Assembly: GCF_964063345.1 (NCBI RefSeq) | Contig: NZ_OZ061318.1 | Span: forward strand, 4,154,001 to 4,218,000 | Length of the DNA stretch: 64,000 nt | Direction of reading: 5' to 3' | DNA from: Pseudomonas lini | GTDB taxonomy: Bacteria > Pseudomonadota > Gammaproteobacteria > Pseudomonadales > Pseudomonadaceae | Shown here: in pieces, positions 16,665 to 26,958 of the stretch | Position numbering within the stretch: position 1 is the first letter of the stretch | How the letters are laid out: each line of letters starts with the position of its first letter | Translations under genes and position numbers: made by a program | The notes under the pieces: generated by a model | Seen by the model: only the letters and a program-made list of their open reading frames with translations | Databases searched by the model: none | Told to the model about the DNA's origin: nothing

Positions 16665-19526
16665 ATGCTCGAGCTCACCATAGAGCAGATATCCATGGGC
16701 CAGTCGGCTGTGGATAAAGCCACCGCCCTGCAATTACTCGCTGACCGACTCGTGACCGATGGCCTGGTGGCGGATGGTTACCTTGCGGGCTTGCAGGCCC
16801 GGGAAGTCCAGGGCTCGACCTTTCTCGGCCAAGGTATTGCCATCCCCCACGGCACCCCGGAAACCCGTGATCAGGTGTTCGCCACTGGCGTGCGACTGAT
16901 GCAGTTTCCTGACGGCGTGGACTGGGGCGATGGCCAGATCGTTTATCTGGCGATTGGTATCGCCGCCAAATCCGATGAACACCTGCGCCTGCTGCAACTG
17001 CTGACCCGCGCCCTCGGCGAAACCGATCTGGGCCAGGCCCTGCGCCGCGCCAGTTCCGCCGAAGCCTTGTTGAAACTGCTGCAAGGCGCGCCACAGGAGT
17101 TGGCGCTGGACGCACAGATGATCGGCCTCAGTGTTTCTGCCGATGACTTTGAAGAATTGGTCTGGCGCGGCGCCCGTTTGCTGCGTCAGGCCGATTGCGT
17201 GAGCAACGGTTTTGCCGGCATCTTGCAGCAGGTCGACGCGCTGCCGCTGGGCGATGGCCTGTGGTGGCTGCACAGTGAACAAACGGTGAAGCGTCCGGGC
17301 CTGGCGTTCGTGACCCCGGACAAACCCATGCGCTACCTCGGTCAGCCGTTGAGCGGGCTGTTCTGTCTGGCCAGCCTGGGTGAAGCCCATCAGGCGCTGC
17401 TCGAACGCCTTTGCGCGTTGCTGATCGAAGGCCGTGGTCATGAATTGGGCCGTGCCACCAGCAGCCGCGCGGTGCTGGAAGTCCTCGGCGGTGAAGTGCC
17501 GGCGGATTGGCCGAGCGCACGCATTGCCCTGGCCAACGCCCACGGTTTGCATGCGCGTCCGGCGAAGATTCTCGCGCAACTGGCGAAAAGTTTTGAAGGC
17601 GAAATCCGCGTGCGCATCGTCGATGGCCAGGACAGCGCGGTGTCGGTGAAGAGTTTGAGCAAACTGCTCAGCCTCGGCGCCCGTCGCGGCCAAGTGCTGG
17701 AATTCATCGCCGAGCCAACCATCGCCGCCGATGCTTTGCCTGCCTTGCTGGCGGCCATCGAAGAAGGCCTCGGTGAAGAAGTCGAGCCGCTGCCGGTCGT
17801 GAGCCAACAGCGCGAAGTGATTGCCGACGTCGCCGAAGTGCTGCTTGCACCCGCGTCCGGCAGCCTGATTCAGGCGATTGCTGCCGCGCCGGGGATCGCC
17901 ATCGGCCCGGCGCATATTCAAGTGCTGCAAGTCATCGATTACCCGCTGCGCGGTGAGTCCGCCGCCATCGAGCGCGAACGTCTCAAGCAAGCGTTGGCGG
18001 ATGTGCGTCGCGACATCGAAGGCCTGATCGAGCGCAGCAAGGCCAAAGCGATTCGCGAGATTTTCATCACCCATCAGGAAATGCTCGACGACCCGGAACT
18101 GACCGACGAAGTCGACACCCGCCTCAAGCAGGGCGAAAGCGCCGAAGCGGCGTGGATGACAGTGATTGAAGCCGCCGCCAAACAGCAGGAATCGTTGCAG
18201 GACGCTTTGCTCGCCGAACGTGCCGCCGACCTGCGCGACATTGGCCGACGGGTGCTGGCGCAATTGAGTGGCGTCGAAACCCCGGCCGAGCCAGAGCAGC
18301 CGTACATTCTGGTGATGGATGAAGTCGGCCCGTCCGACGTGGCTCGTCTCGATCCGACGCGCGTCGCCGGCATCCTCACCGCTCGCGGTGGTGCCACGGC
18401 CCACAGCGCCATCGTCGCCCGCGCCCTCGGTATTCCAGCGCTGGTGGGCGCCGGCGCCGCCGTGTTGTTGCTGAAGCCGGGCACGCCTCTGTTGATCGAT
18501 GGCCAGCGCGGTCGCCTGCACGTGGACGCCGATTCCGCCACCTTGCAGCGCGCCACCGAAGAACGCGACACCCGCGAACTGCGCTTGAAAGCCGCCGCCG
18601 AACAACGCCATCAACCGGCGTTGACCACCGACGGCCACGCAGTGGAAGTGTTCGCCAATATCGGCGAAAGCGCCGGCGTCACCAGTGCTGTGGAGCAGGG
18701 CGCCGAAGGCATTGGCCTGCTGCGCACCGAACTGATTTTCATGGCTCACTCCCAAGCGCCGGACGAGGCGACTCAGGAAATCGAATACCGTCGTGTCCTC
18801 GATGGCCTGGCCGGTCGCCCGCTGGTGGTGCGCACCCTTGACGTCGGTGGTGACAAGCCGCTGCCGTACTGGCCGATCGCCAAAGAAGAAAACCCGTTCC
18901 TCGGCGTGCGGGGCATTCGCTTGACCCTGCAACGTCCGCAAGTCATGGAAGCGCAGTTGCGCGCCTTGCTGCGTGCGGCTGACAACCGTCCATTGCGGAT
19001 CATGTTCCCGATGGTCGGCAGCGTCGATGAATGGCGTCAGGCCCGGGACATGACCGAACGGCTACGCCTGGAAATCCCGGTTGCGGATCTGCAACTGGGG
19101 ATCATGATCGAAGTGCCGTCGGCTGCTTTGCTGGCGCCGGTGCTGGCCAAGGAAGTGGATTTCTTCAGCGTCGGCACCAACGACCTGACGCAATACACCT
19201 TGGCCATCGACCGTGGTCATCCGACCTTGTCGGCCCAGGCCGACGGCTTGCATCCGGCGGTGCTGCAACTGATCGACATCACCGTGCGTGCGGCTCATGC
19301 TCATGGCAAGTGGGTCGGCGTGTGCGGTGAACTGGCGGCCGATCCGCTGGCGGTGCCGGTGCTGGTGGGCCTGGGTGTGGATGAGTTGAGCGTGTCGGGC
19401 CGCAGCATTGCCGAGGTCAAGGCGCGCATTCGTGAACTCAGCCTGACCCAGACTCAAACCCTTGCCCAACAGGCCCTGGCCGTGGGCAGTGCGAACGAAG
19501 TTCGTGCATTAGTGGAGGCCCTGTAA
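16665..19526 (+). CDS. fruB: Fructose PTS multiphosphoryl protein EIIA-HPr-EI
   Basis: This 953-residue fusion starts the fructose phosphotransferase relay: EI takes phosphate from PEP, passes it to HPr and then EIIA-Fru. The EIIA domain is at residues 1-145 (active His in GIAIPHGTPE) and a linker runs to about 280. HPr follows at about 285-370 (His in HGLHARPAK), and the EI part from about 405 to the end carries the phospho-His loop GGATAHSAIVAR, then EGIGLLRTEL and the C-terminal CGELAADPLA. AAGGAG precedes the ATG at 16665. The stop overlaps the fruK ATG by one base. The gene is controlled by Cra. Confidence 0.96.
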   Translation: MLELTIEQISMGQSAVDKATALQLLADRLVTDGLVADGYLAGLQAREVQGSTFLGQGIAIPHGTPETRDQVFATGVRLMQFPDGVDWGDGQIVYLAIGIAAKSDEHLRLLQLLTRALGETDLGQALRRASSAEALLKLLQGAPQELALDAQMIGLSVSADDFEELVWRGARLLRQADCVSNGFAGILQQVDALPLGDGLWWLHSEQTVKRPGLAFVTPDKPMRYLGQPLSGLFCLASLGEAHQALLERLCALLIEGRGHELGRATSSRAVLEVLGGEVPADWPSARIALANAHGLHARPAKILAQLAKSFEGEIRVRIVDGQDSAVSVKSLSKLLSLGARRGQVLEFIAEPTIAADALPALLAAIEEGLGEEVEPLPVVSQQREVIADVAEVLLAPASGSLIQAIAAAPGIAIGPAHIQVLQVIDYPLRGESAAIERERLKQALADVRRDIEGLIERSKAKAIREIFITHQEMLDDPELTDEVDTRLKQGESAEAAWMTVIEAAAKQQESLQDALLAERAADLRDIGRRVLAQLSGVETPAEPEQPYILVMDEVGPSDVARLDPTRVAGILTARGGATAHSAIVARALGIPALVGAGAAVLLLKPGTPLLIDGQRGRLHVDADSATLQRATEERDTRELRLKAAAEQRHQPALTTDGHAVEVFANIGESAGVTSAVEQGAEGIGLLRTELIFMAHSQAPDEATQEIEYRRVLDGLAGRPLVVRTLDVGGDKPLPYWPIAKEENPFLGVRGIRLTLQRPQVMEAQLRALLRAADNRPLRIMFPMVGSVDEWRQARDMTERLRLEIPVADLQLGIMIEVPSAALLAPVLAKEVDFFSVGTNDLTQYTLAIDRGHPTLSAQADGLHPAVLQLIDITVRAAHAHGKWVGVCGELAADPLAVPVLVGLGVDELSVSGRSIAEVKARIRELSLTQTQTLAQQALAVGSANEVRALVEAL

Positions 19527-20467
19527 TGGCCAAGATCTTAACCCTGACCCTTAACCCTGCGCTGGACCTCACCGTCCAATTGCCGCTACTTACCCCTGGT
19601 CAGGTCAATCGCAGCGACGAAATGCACACCCACGCCGCCGGCAAAGGGGTGAACGTGGCGCAGGTGCTGGCCGACCTCGGGCATCAGCTGACCGTCTGCG
19701 GTTTTCTCGGGGAAGACAACCTTCAAGCGTTCGAAACCCTGTTCGCCAAACGCGGTTTTACCGACGCGTTTGTCCGTGTCCCCGGCGAGACCCGCAGCAA
19801 CATCAAACTGGCGGAAAGCGATGGTCGCATCACCGACATCAATGGCCCGGGGCCGAGGGTCAGTGAAGCGGCGCAGCAAGCTTTGCTCGATCGTCTCGAC
19901 CAGATTGCTCCAGGGCATGACGCGGTCGTCGTGGCCGGCAGTTTGCCCCGTGGCGTGAATCCTCAGTGGTTGCGGGAGTTGATCCAGCGCTTGAAAAAAC
20001 GCGGTTTGAAAGTGGCGCTCGACACCAGCGGTGAAGCCTTGCGCGCAGGTCTGGCTGCCGGCCCGTGGCTGATCAAACCCAACACCGAAGAACTGGCTGA
20101 TGCGCTGGGTTGCGAAGTGGTTTCCGTGGGTGCCCAAGCCGAGGCAGCGAGCCGCTTGCATGCACATGGCATCGAACACGTGGTGATTTCCGACGGTGCC
20201 GACGGGGTGAACTGGTTCAGTGTCGGCTCGGCCATGCACGCCACGCCGCCCAAGGTCAGTGTGGTCAGCACCGTTGGGGCCGGGGATTCGTTGCTGGCGG
20301 GCATGCTCCACGGTTTGCTCAGCGCCGACACGCCCGAACAAACCTTGCGCACCGCCACCGCGATTGCCGCCATGGCCGTCACCCAGATCGGTTTTGGTAT
20401 TGGCGACGCCGCGCAATTGGCGCAGCTCGAACAGGGCGTGCGCCTGCGCCCCCTGACAGAACAATAA
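19526..20467 (+). CDS. fruK: 1-Phosphofructokinase
   Basis: FruK phosphorylates fructose-1-phosphate, the product of the fructose PTS, to fructose-1,6-bisphosphate using ATP. The 313-residue PfkB-family protein shows the N-terminal TLNPALDLT, the GKGVNVA substrate motif near 40, the DTSGEAL segment, and the C-terminal PfkB signature with catalytic base (VSTVGAGDSLLAG). It overlaps fruB by one base and precedes fruA by 11 bp, so all three are one operon. Confidence 0.96.
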   Translation: MAKILTLTLNPALDLTVQLPLLTPGQVNRSDEMHTHAAGKGVNVAQVLADLGHQLTVCGFLGEDNLQAFETLFAKRGFTDAFVRVPGETRSNIKLAESDGRITDINGPGPRVSEAAQQALLDRLDQIAPGHDAVVVAGSLPRGVNPQWLRELIQRLKKRGLKVALDTSGEALRAGLAAGPWLIKPNTEELADALGCEVVSVGAQAEAASRLHAHGIEHVVISDGADGVNWFSVGSAMHATPPKVSVVSTVGAGDSLLAGMLHGLLSADTPEQTLRTATAIAAMAVTQIGFGIGDAAQLAQLEQGVRLRPLTEQ

Positions 20468-20478
20468 GAGGGTTTGCA

Positions 20479-22218
20479 ATGAAGTTAGCCATTGTTACGG
20501 CCTGCCCGAACGGCATGGTCACCAGTGTGCTGTGTGCTCGTCTGCTCGATGCAGCGGCCCAGCGTCAGGGCTGGAGCACCAGTGTCGAAGTCGTTGATGC
20601 GGCCCATCCGGAACGCCAACTGTCGGCCGCGACCATCGAGGCCGCCGAGTGGGTGTTGCTCGTCACCAGCGCGCCGGTGGATATGTCGCGGTTCGTCGGC
20701 AAACGTGTGTTCCAGAGCACTCCGGCCCAGGCCCTGCAAGATGTCGAAGCGGTGCTGCGTCGCGGGGTGGAGGAGGCCGAGGTTTACGTCGCGCCCGAAG
20801 CCGTCGCCGAACCGGCTACCGTGGTTAAAAATGCGCCACGCCTGGTGGCTGTCACCGCGTGCCCGACCGGCGTCGCCCATACCTTCATGGCCGCCGAAGC
20901 CTTGCAGCAAGCGGCCAAGCGCTTGGGCTACGACCTGCAAGTGGAAACCCAAGGCTCGGTCGGCGCTCGCAATCCACTCAGCGCAGCGGCGATTGCCGAT
21001 GCCGACGTGGTATTGCTGGCGGCAGACATCGACGTCGCCACCGAGCGTTTCGCCGGCAAGAAAATCTACCGTTGCGGCACCGGTATTGCGCTGAAACAGG
21101 CCGAAGCGACGCTGAACAAAGCCCTGGCCGAAGGCAAGCAGGAAAGCGCTTCGACCGGCGCCAAAGGCCCGGCCAAGCAAGAAAAGACCGGCATCTACAA
21201 ACACCTGCTGACTGGTGTGTCGTACATGTTGCCGATGGTGGTGGCGGGCGGTCTGATGATCGCCTTGTCCTTCGTGTTCGGCATCACCGCGTTCAAGGAG
21301 GAAGGCACGCTCGCGGCGGCGCTGATGCAGATCGGCGGCGACACCGCGTTCAAGCTGATGGTGCCGCTGCTGGCGGGATACATCGCCTACTCGATCGCTG
21401 ACCGCCCGGGCCTGGCGCCGGGGATGATCGGTGGTTTGCTGGCGAGCACCCTGGGCGCCGGTTTCATCGGCGGGATCATTGCCGGTTTCATCGCCGGCTA
21501 TGCAGCCCAGGCGATCAACCGCTATGCGCGCTTGCCGCAAAGTCTTGAGGCGCTGAAACCGATCCTGATCATCCCGTTGCTGGCGAGCCTGTTCACCGGT
21601 CTGGTGATGATCTACGTGGTCGGCAAGCCGGTGGCCGGGATGCTCGCGGGGCTCACGCACTTCCTCGACAGCATGGGCACCACCAACGCCATCCTGCTCG
21701 GTGTACTGCTGGGCGGCATGATGTGCGTCGATCTCGGCGGGCCGATCAACAAGGCGGCTTACGCGTTTTCGGTAGGGCTGCTGGCGTCGCAAAGTTATGC
21801 ACCGATGGCCGCAACCATGGCCGCCGGCATGGTGCCGCCGATTGGCCTGGGCATCGCCACGTTCATTGCTCGGCGCAAGTTCGCCCAGACTGAACGCGAG
21901 GCCGGTAAAGCGGCGCTGGTATTGGGGTTGTGCTTTATCTCCGAGGGGGCGATTCCGTTTGCAGCGAAAGACCCGTTGCGGGTGATTCCGGCGAGCATCG
22001 CCGGCGGCGCGCTGACTGGCGCGATGTCGATGTACTTCGGCTGCAAACTCATGGCGCCCCACGGCGGGTTATTCGTGATGCTGATTCCGAATGCGATCAA
22101 CCATGCGCTGTTGTATCTGCTGGCGATCGTGGCCGGGAGTTTGCTGACGGCGGTGACGTATGCGCTGCTCAAGCGGCCGGAAATGGTGGAGTTGGCGCTG
22201 GAACCGGCCAGTGCCTGA
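20479..22218 (+). CDS. fruA: Fructose PTS permease EIIB'BC
   Basis: FruA imports fructose and phosphorylates it at C1. The 579-residue protein has two tandem IIB domains: IIB' at residues 1-105 (TACPNGMVTS) and the canonical IIB at about 120-215 (phosphorylated Cys in TACPTGVAHTFMAAEAL). The membrane IIC domain follows from about 235, starting YKHLLTGVSYMLPMVVAGG, with eight or more hydrophobic segments and the GGPINKAAY motif. The ATG at 20479 follows AAGAGGG and gives the correct first residues; the longer upstream reading frame only overlaps fruK. A REP pair follows the stop. Confidence 0.96.
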   Translation: MKLAIVTACPNGMVTSVLCARLLDAAAQRQGWSTSVEVVDAAHPERQLSAATIEAAEWVLLVTSAPVDMSRFVGKRVFQSTPAQALQDVEAVLRRGVEEAEVYVAPEAVAEPATVVKNAPRLVAVTACPTGVAHTFMAAEALQQAAKRLGYDLQVETQGSVGARNPLSAAAIADADVVLLAADIDVATERFAGKKIYRCGTGIALKQAEATLNKALAEGKQESASTGAKGPAKQEKTGIYKHLLTGVSYMLPMVVAGGLMIALSFVFGITAFKEEGTLAAALMQIGGDTAFKLMVPLLAGYIAYSIADRPGLAPGMIGGLLASTLGAGFIGGIIAGFIAGYAAQAINRYARLPQSLEALKPILIIPLLASLFTGLVMIYVVGKPVAGMLAGLTHFLDSMGTTNAILLGVLLGGMMCVDLGGPINKAAYAFSVGLLASQSYAPMAATMAAGMVPPIGLGIATFIARRKFAQTEREAGKAALVLGLCFISEGAIPFAAKDPLRVIPASIAGGALTGAMSMYFGCKLMAPHGGLFVMLIPNAINHALLYLLAIVAGSLLTAVTYALLKRPEMVELALEPASA

Positions 22219-22232
22219 CACACCACAAAACC

Positions 22233-22322
22233 TGTGGGAGCGGGCTTGCCCGCGATGACGGCTTAACATTCAACCCATTCGGTGACTGTTTCACCGCTAT
22301 CGCGGGCAAGCCCGCTCCCACA
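22233..22322. repeat. REP pair (BIME), GGGAGCGGGCTTGCCCGC class
   Basis: TGTGGGAGCGGGCTTGCCCG at 22233 and the inverted copy ending CCCGCTCCCACA at 22322, starting 14 bp after the fruA stop; it may protect the fruBKA mRNA 3' end. Confidence 0.9.
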
Positions 22323-22388
22323 GGGACCGCGCTTTCACACGGGCGTCATTTGCACGTGCTTAAGTTTTCCTTTTTCAGGGAGAACACC

Positions 22389-23930
22389 ATGAGCGAATTC
22401 GACCTCGGCCGCCGTCGTATCATGCAAGCCGTTGGCGCTGGCCTGTTGATGCCTGGCCTGGCGCCGGCGGTGATTGCTTCGGTCAAGGATCGGCCGCAAC
22501 TCACCGATGGCGTGCAGTCCGGCGACCTGTTGGGCGACCGGGCGATGATCTGGAGCCGCAGCGACCGTGCGGCGCGGATGGTGGTGGAATGGGACACGCG
22601 CAGCCTGTTCAGTAACCCTCGTCGATTCGTCTCGCCATTGGCCGATGCCCGCACCGATTTCACCGCCCGGGTCGAACTCACTGGCCTGCCCGCCGATCAG
22701 TCGATTTTCTACCGCGTGACGTTCGAAGACGCCCAGAGCGGTGTCGCCAGTGAACCCTGGTTTGGCCATCTGCGCAGTGTGCCAACTGCCCGGCGCAATA
22801 TTCGGTTTGTCTGGAGTGGCGATACGGTCGGCCAGGGTTTCGGCATCAACCCGGACATTGGCGGCATGCGCATCTATGAAGCCATGCGTCTGCGCCTGCC
22901 GGACTTTTTTATCCACAGCGGCGACACCATCTACGCCGACGGTCCCGTACCTGCGCAGCTCGCAACAGAGAGCGGCCGTGTGTGGCGCAACATCACCAGC
23001 GAAGCCAAGAGCAAAGTCGCCGAAACCCTCGACGACTATCGCGGCAATTACCGCTACAACCTGATGGACGAAAACATCCGCCGCTTCAACGCCGAGGTCC
23101 CGCAAATCTGGCAGTGGGACGACCACGAAGTGGTGAACAACTGGTCGCCGGGCAAGCAACTGGATGAGCGTTACAAGAGCAAAGATATCCACAGCCTGGT
23201 GGGCCGTGCGCGCCAGGCCTGGCTGGAATACGCGCCGATGCGTTTGCAGAGTGCCGATGACGGCGGGCGGATTTATCGCAAGCTGAGTTATGGGCCGATG
23301 CTTGATGTATTCGTGCTCGACATGCGCAGTTATCGCGAAGCCAATGACGACAACCTGGGTGCCGCCAAACCGTTTCTCGGTCGAGAACAATTGGACTGGC
23401 TCAAACGTGAATTGAAAGGCTCCCGGGCCCAATGGAAAGTCATCGCCGCCGACATGCCCATCGGCCTCGGCGTACCCGACGGCGAAGTCAGCCCCGGTGT
23501 GGCGCGTTGGGAAGCGGTGGCCAATGGTGACCCTGGCCCGGCTCAGGGCCGTGAAGTGGAAATCGCTGAATTGCTCGGTTTTCTGCGGGCGCAGCAGGTG
23601 CGTAATTTCGTATTCCTCACGGCGGATGTGCATTACTGCGCCGCGCACCATTACCACCCGGACCGCGCGGCGTTCCAGGACTTCGAACCGTTCTGGGAGT
23701 TTGTTGCGGGACCACTGAATGCGGGGAGCTTCGGGCCTAATGCGCTGGATAAAACCTTCGGCCCCGAAGTGGTGTTCGAGAAAGCCCCACCGGCGCAGAA
23801 CACCTCGCCGTTTGCCGGGTTTCAGTTTTTTGGCGAGGTGAATATCGATGGGCCGACGGGGGAGATGAGTGTGGTGCTGCGGGATCTGGATGGGGTGGGG
23901 GTGTTTGAGCGCAAGTTGGCGCCGGCGTGA
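22389..23930 (+). CDS. PhoD-like alkaline phosphatase/phosphodiesterase
   Basis: A metallophosphatase of the PhoD family (513 residues) acting on phosphate mono- or diesters outside the cytoplasm. The N-terminus has a twin-arginine type signal (GRRRIMQAVGAGLLMPGLA). An N-terminal beta domain (DGVQSGDLLGDRAMIWSR) is followed by the phosphatase core: FVWSGDTVGQG, FFIHSGDTIYADG, IWQWDDHEVVNNW and TADVHYCAAH carry the expected Asp, Asn and His metal ligands. The ATG at 22389 follows a GGGAG motif. It stands alone between two REP pairs. No Pho box was evident upstream. Confidence 0.9.
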   Translation: MSEFDLGRRRIMQAVGAGLLMPGLAPAVIASVKDRPQLTDGVQSGDLLGDRAMIWSRSDRAARMVVEWDTRSLFSNPRRFVSPLADARTDFTARVELTGLPADQSIFYRVTFEDAQSGVASEPWFGHLRSVPTARRNIRFVWSGDTVGQGFGINPDIGGMRIYEAMRLRLPDFFIHSGDTIYADGPVPAQLATESGRVWRNITSEAKSKVAETLDDYRGNYRYNLMDENIRRFNAEVPQIWQWDDHEVVNNWSPGKQLDERYKSKDIHSLVGRARQAWLEYAPMRLQSADDGGRIYRKLSYGPMLDVFVLDMRSYREANDDNLGAAKPFLGREQLDWLKRELKGSRAQWKVIAADMPIGLGVPDGEVSPGVARWEAVANGDPGPAQGREVEIAELLGFLRAQQVRNFVFLTADVHYCAAHHYHPDRAAFQDFEPFWEFVAGPLNAGSFGPNALDKTFGPEVVFEKAPPAQNTSPFAGFQFFGEVNIDGPTGEMSVVLRDLDGVGVFERKLAPA

Positions 23931-23970
23931 GAAGAAGTAAGCCGACACTCTATCAATGTGGGAGCAAACC

Positions 23971-24082
23971 TGTGGCGAGGGGGCTTGCCCCCGTTGGGCT
24001 GCGAAGCGGCCCCAAAATCTCAGATGTACCAAAGACCTTGTGAGTGCTACGCACTCAAACGGGAGCAAGCTCCCTCGCCACA
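23971..24082. repeat. REP pair (BIME), GTGGCGAGGG class
   Basis: TGTGGCGAGGGGGCTTGCCC begins at 23971 and the inverted copy ends CTCCCTCGCCACA at 24082, between the converging phosphatase and reductase genes. The left arm has changed AGC to GGC in the stem, with compensation on both sides of that arm. Confidence 0.87.
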
Positions 24083-24108
24083 AAAGCCCGCACAGGGGAT
24101 CAAGGGTG

Positions 24109-26637
24109 TCAGTAGACGTCGCGGCGGTAGCGGCCTTGTTCGATCAGGCGGTCGACCTCTTCAATACCCAGCAATTCGTTGAGCGCGTGATCCACCCCTG
24201 ACGCCATCCCCTGCAAACTGCCGCAGATGTAAATCACGGCGCCATCGGCCAGCCATTTTTTCAACTCATCGGCCGACTCGCGCAGGCGATCCTGCACATA
24301 GATCTTCTCGGCCTGATCTCGGGAAAACGCCAGGTCCAGTCGTTCCAGATCTCCAGCAGTCAACCATTCTTCAAGCTCTGCGCGGCACAGGTAGTCATGC
24401 TCGCGATTACGCTCGCCGAACAGCAGCCAGTGACGCTGCTGCCCGTCGGCAATCCGTGCCTTGAGCAAACTGCGCAACCCGGCCAGCCCGGTGCCGTTGC
24501 CCAGCAGGATCATCGGCACCGGTTCGTTCGGGAGATGGAAACCACTGTTGCGGCGTACTCGCAGGCTGATGCTGCTACCCACGGGAGCGTGTTCGGTCAA
24601 CCAGCCGGAACCGACGCCCAGGCTGCCGTCGGCGTGCAATTCCTGACGCACGATCAACTCCAGCACCCCGTCGGCGGCGATCGAGGCGATGGAGTATTCG
24701 CGCATGGCCAACGGCACCAGGGCATCCGCCAGCGCTTGCGCGTGCAGGCCGACCAGATGGGCGCGGTTCTCGGGCAGTTGGCGACTGGCGAGAGCTTGTT
24801 CCAGCGTTTGCGACAGGCCATCGAATTCAACCGTGGCCCGACCGTCAATCCCCAGGCCGTCGAGGAAATGCTCGATGGCCCACGGACAATTGCGCGGCAG
24901 CACTTCCACCAGATCCCCGGCCAGCCAGCTGCTGGTGGTGGGGGCGCTGAGGCCCAGCAAGTACACGGGCGAGCCGCTGCTGTCCGGGTTCATCAATTCG
25001 CGGCGGGTCAGGGTCCAGTTGTCGTAGCTTGGTGCTTGCCAGGTATCCACTGGCGCCTGGCCGGTCAGCAGGCCGAGTTGCTGTTGCCAGTGACGCAAGG
25101 CGTAAGGGTCGCCGCTGTCGACTTCCACCGGGGCGAACAAGGTCTTGCCGCCGTGTTCGCCCAGCCAGTTGTGCAAGCGGCGGGCGAAGCCGCAGAAGTG
25201 TTGATACTGGCGGTCACCGAGGCCAAGCACGGCATAGTTAAGGCTGTCGAAGCTCAGCGCACGGCCCAGCACTTTGCGTTCGAATCCTCGGGCGCTGTCA
25301 GGTGCCTCTCCGTCGCCGAAGGTGCTGACCACAAACAGCGCGTTGCTGGAATCCTGCAGGTCTTGTTCGCTGACATTGGCCAATGGTTGGACCTTCACCG
25401 GCAACCCTGCGGCCTGTAATTGTCCGGCGGTCTGCCAGGCCAGTTGTTCGGCGAATCCGCTCTGACTGGCGAAGCCGATCAGCCATGCCGGCGCATCACT
25501 GCCCGGTTGTACGAGGCCTTTACGGGCGTCCTTGATCTGACGTTTCTTGCGTCGACGGTCCAGGTACAGCAACCAGCCAGTGACAAAAAATAGCGGCATG
25601 GCCAGTGCGGCGATCGTCACCATAATCCGCCCGATAATCCCGAAGTAACTGCCAACGTGCAGTGCGTAGATACTGGTCAGCAGTTGCGCCTTGAGGCTCT
25701 TGTCGCTGTAGCGGTCATGACGGCTGACGATGCCGGTCGCCGGATCGAGGGTGAGCTGGTTCCGTGCCATGTCGTGGGGTGAGTTCTTCAGCAGGTAGAA
25801 CACGGTTGCCGGTTGCCCGGCCACGGGCGGCATACGCACGTTGTAGGACGAAAGACCAGGACCGGCGGCGCTGTAGATGCTGCTCCATATGGCGGCGTAA
25901 TCGGCAGTGGGAGCGGCACCGCTTGGCGCAGGGCCGCGACCACTGCGCACTCGTTCGTTCTGCGGCGAATCGGAAAGCAGCCGGGTCAGGCCTTTGTTGT
26001 ACCACTCGTACGACCAGGACAAACCGGTCAGCGCCGCCAAAAGATAGAACACCAGGCACCAGGTACCGGCCACCGAATGCAGATCCCAGTTGAAGCTGCG
26101 ACCCTTTTTATTCCAGTCCAGGGTCAGCCACGCGCGCCAGCTTTTCCATTGGCGCGGCCAGCGCATATACAGGCCGGACAGGCAGAAGAACAGCAGAATC
26201 AGCGTACAGGCGCCAGTGATCTGCCGGCCAGTATCGCCCATGGCCAGGACCCGGTGCAGTTGCAGCATCAGGCCAAAGAAATCCTGGCCCGTGACATCGC
26301 CCATGAACTCGCCGGTGTAGGGGTCGAAGTACCGCATCGGCCCGCGACGTTCACCGGGTGGCGCGGTGAAGATCACCCGCGCGGCGTTGCCGCTGTCGGT
26401 CTCGACCCAGAGCATCGAGACTTTTTTGCCCGAAGCGCCTTCGATTTTTTCCACCAGCTCGGCAGGCGGCAGTACGCCGGCAATCTGCTTCTCGACGTGC
26501 AGCACAGAGGGGTTCAACGCTCGCAGGATTTCATCCTGGAACGATACCGCCGCCCCGGTGATGCCCATCAGGGCCAGGACCAGTCCGGCGCTGATGCCGA
26601 AAAACCAGTGCAACTGGAACAGGGATTTCTTCAACAC
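24109..26637 (-). CDS. PepSY membrane flavoreductase (ferric/siderophore reductase-like)
   Basis: An 842-residue fusion. The N-terminal 370 residues are a PepSY_TM module with four membrane spans ([86 protein letters not shown]). A flavodoxin-like domain (about 390-530, [18 protein letters not shown]) and a sulfite-reductase-type FAD and NADPH domain follow to the C-terminus ([42 protein letters not shown]). It should pass NADPH electrons across or at the inner membrane. It corresponds to the PA4513 position, downstream of piuA, suggesting iron release from an imported siderophore. The start appears to be GTG at 26637. Confidence 0.88.
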   Translation of the reverse strand: MLKKSLFQLHWFFGISAGLVLALMGITGAAVSFQDEILRALNPSVLHVEKQIAGVLPPAELVEKIEGASGKKVSMLWVETDSGNAARVIFTAPPGERRGPMRYFDPYTGEFMGDVTGQDFFGLMLQLHRVLAMGDTGRQITGACTLILLFFCLSGLYMRWPRQWKSWRAWLTLDWNKKGRSFNWDLHSVAGTWCLVFYLLAALTGLSWSYEWYNKGLTRLLSDSPQNERVRSGRGPAPSGAAPTADYAAIWSSIYSAAGPGLSSYNVRMPPVAGQPATVFYLLKNSPHDMARNQLTLDPATGIVSRHDRYSDKSLKAQLLTSIYALHVGSYFGIIGRIMVTIAALAMPLFFVTGWLLYLDRRRKKRQIKDARKGLVQPGSDAPAWLIGFASQSGFAEQLAWQTAGQLQAAGLPVKVQPLANVSEQDLQDSSNALFVVSTFGDGEAPDSARGFERKVLGRALSFDSLNYAVLGLGDRQYQHFCGFARRLHNWLGEHGGKTLFAPVEVDSGDPYALRHWQQQLGLLTGQAPVDTWQAPSYDNWTLTRRELMNPDSSGSPVYLLGLSAPTTSSWLAGDLVEVLPRNCPWAIEHFLDGLGIDGRATVEFDGLSQTLEQALASRQLPENRAHLVGLHAQALADALVPLAMREYSIASIAADGVLELIVRQELHADGSLGVGSGWLTEHAPVGSSISLRVRRNSGFHLPNEPVPMILLGNGTGLAGLRSLLKARIADGQQRHWLLFGERNREHDYLCRAELEEWLTAGDLERLDLAFSRDQAEKIYVQDRLRESADELKKWLADGAVIYICGSLQGMASGVDHALNELLGIEEVDRLIEQGRYRRDVY

Positions 26638-26721
26638 GTCGCTCGCCTTGTTCGTTCAAAAGTCATCATCACGGCGCGCATTATGCCGTGAGTTGTCGAG
26701 AAGGATTCTTTTTTACACACA

Positions 26722-26753
26722 AAAGCCCCGTTCACTTCGATGAACGGGGCTTT
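26722..26753 (-). terminator. Intrinsic terminator between receptor and reductase genes
   Basis: AAAGCCCCGTTCA and its perfect complement flank a 6-nt loop, with a T-run on the minus strand. It lies 206 bp past the receptor gene and 85 bp before the reductase gene, so the two minus-strand genes are probably separate transcripts. Confidence 0.88.
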
Positions 26754-26799
26754 GGCCTGATGCCAGTCAGTTAAGAGATAGAACAAGCGATGAGTAACC

Positions 26800-26901
26800 T
26801 GTGGCGAGGGAGCTTGCTCCCGCTGGGCCGCGAAGCGGCCCCCTTATCCCAAAAGAGGGGGACTGCTTCGCAGTCCAACGGGAGCAAGCTCCCTCGCCAC
26901 A
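26800..26901. repeat. REP pair (BIME), GTGGCGAGGGAGC class
   Basis: TGTGGCGAGGGAGCTTGCTC at 26800 and the inverted copy ending CTCCCTCGCCACA at 26901, just after the siderophore receptor gene. Confidence 0.9.
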
Positions 26902-26958
26902 GGTTCAGTATCACGCCTAAACGACTCGCATTGGGGCTTTGGCCTTTCGCTTCTGTTA

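Noticed and set aside
16734..18941. Long minus-strand reading frame opposite fruB, and similar ones opposite fruA, kdg-region and binding-protein genes
   Set aside because: All are shadows caused by third-position GC bias. None has a ribosome site with a recognisable protein, and the opposite strand holds well-known enzymes.
23956..24201. Short plus-strand frames over the REP pair near 24 kb
   Set aside because: They translate REP sequence (repeating WRGGLPPLG / REQAPSPQ) seen at every REP in the window.
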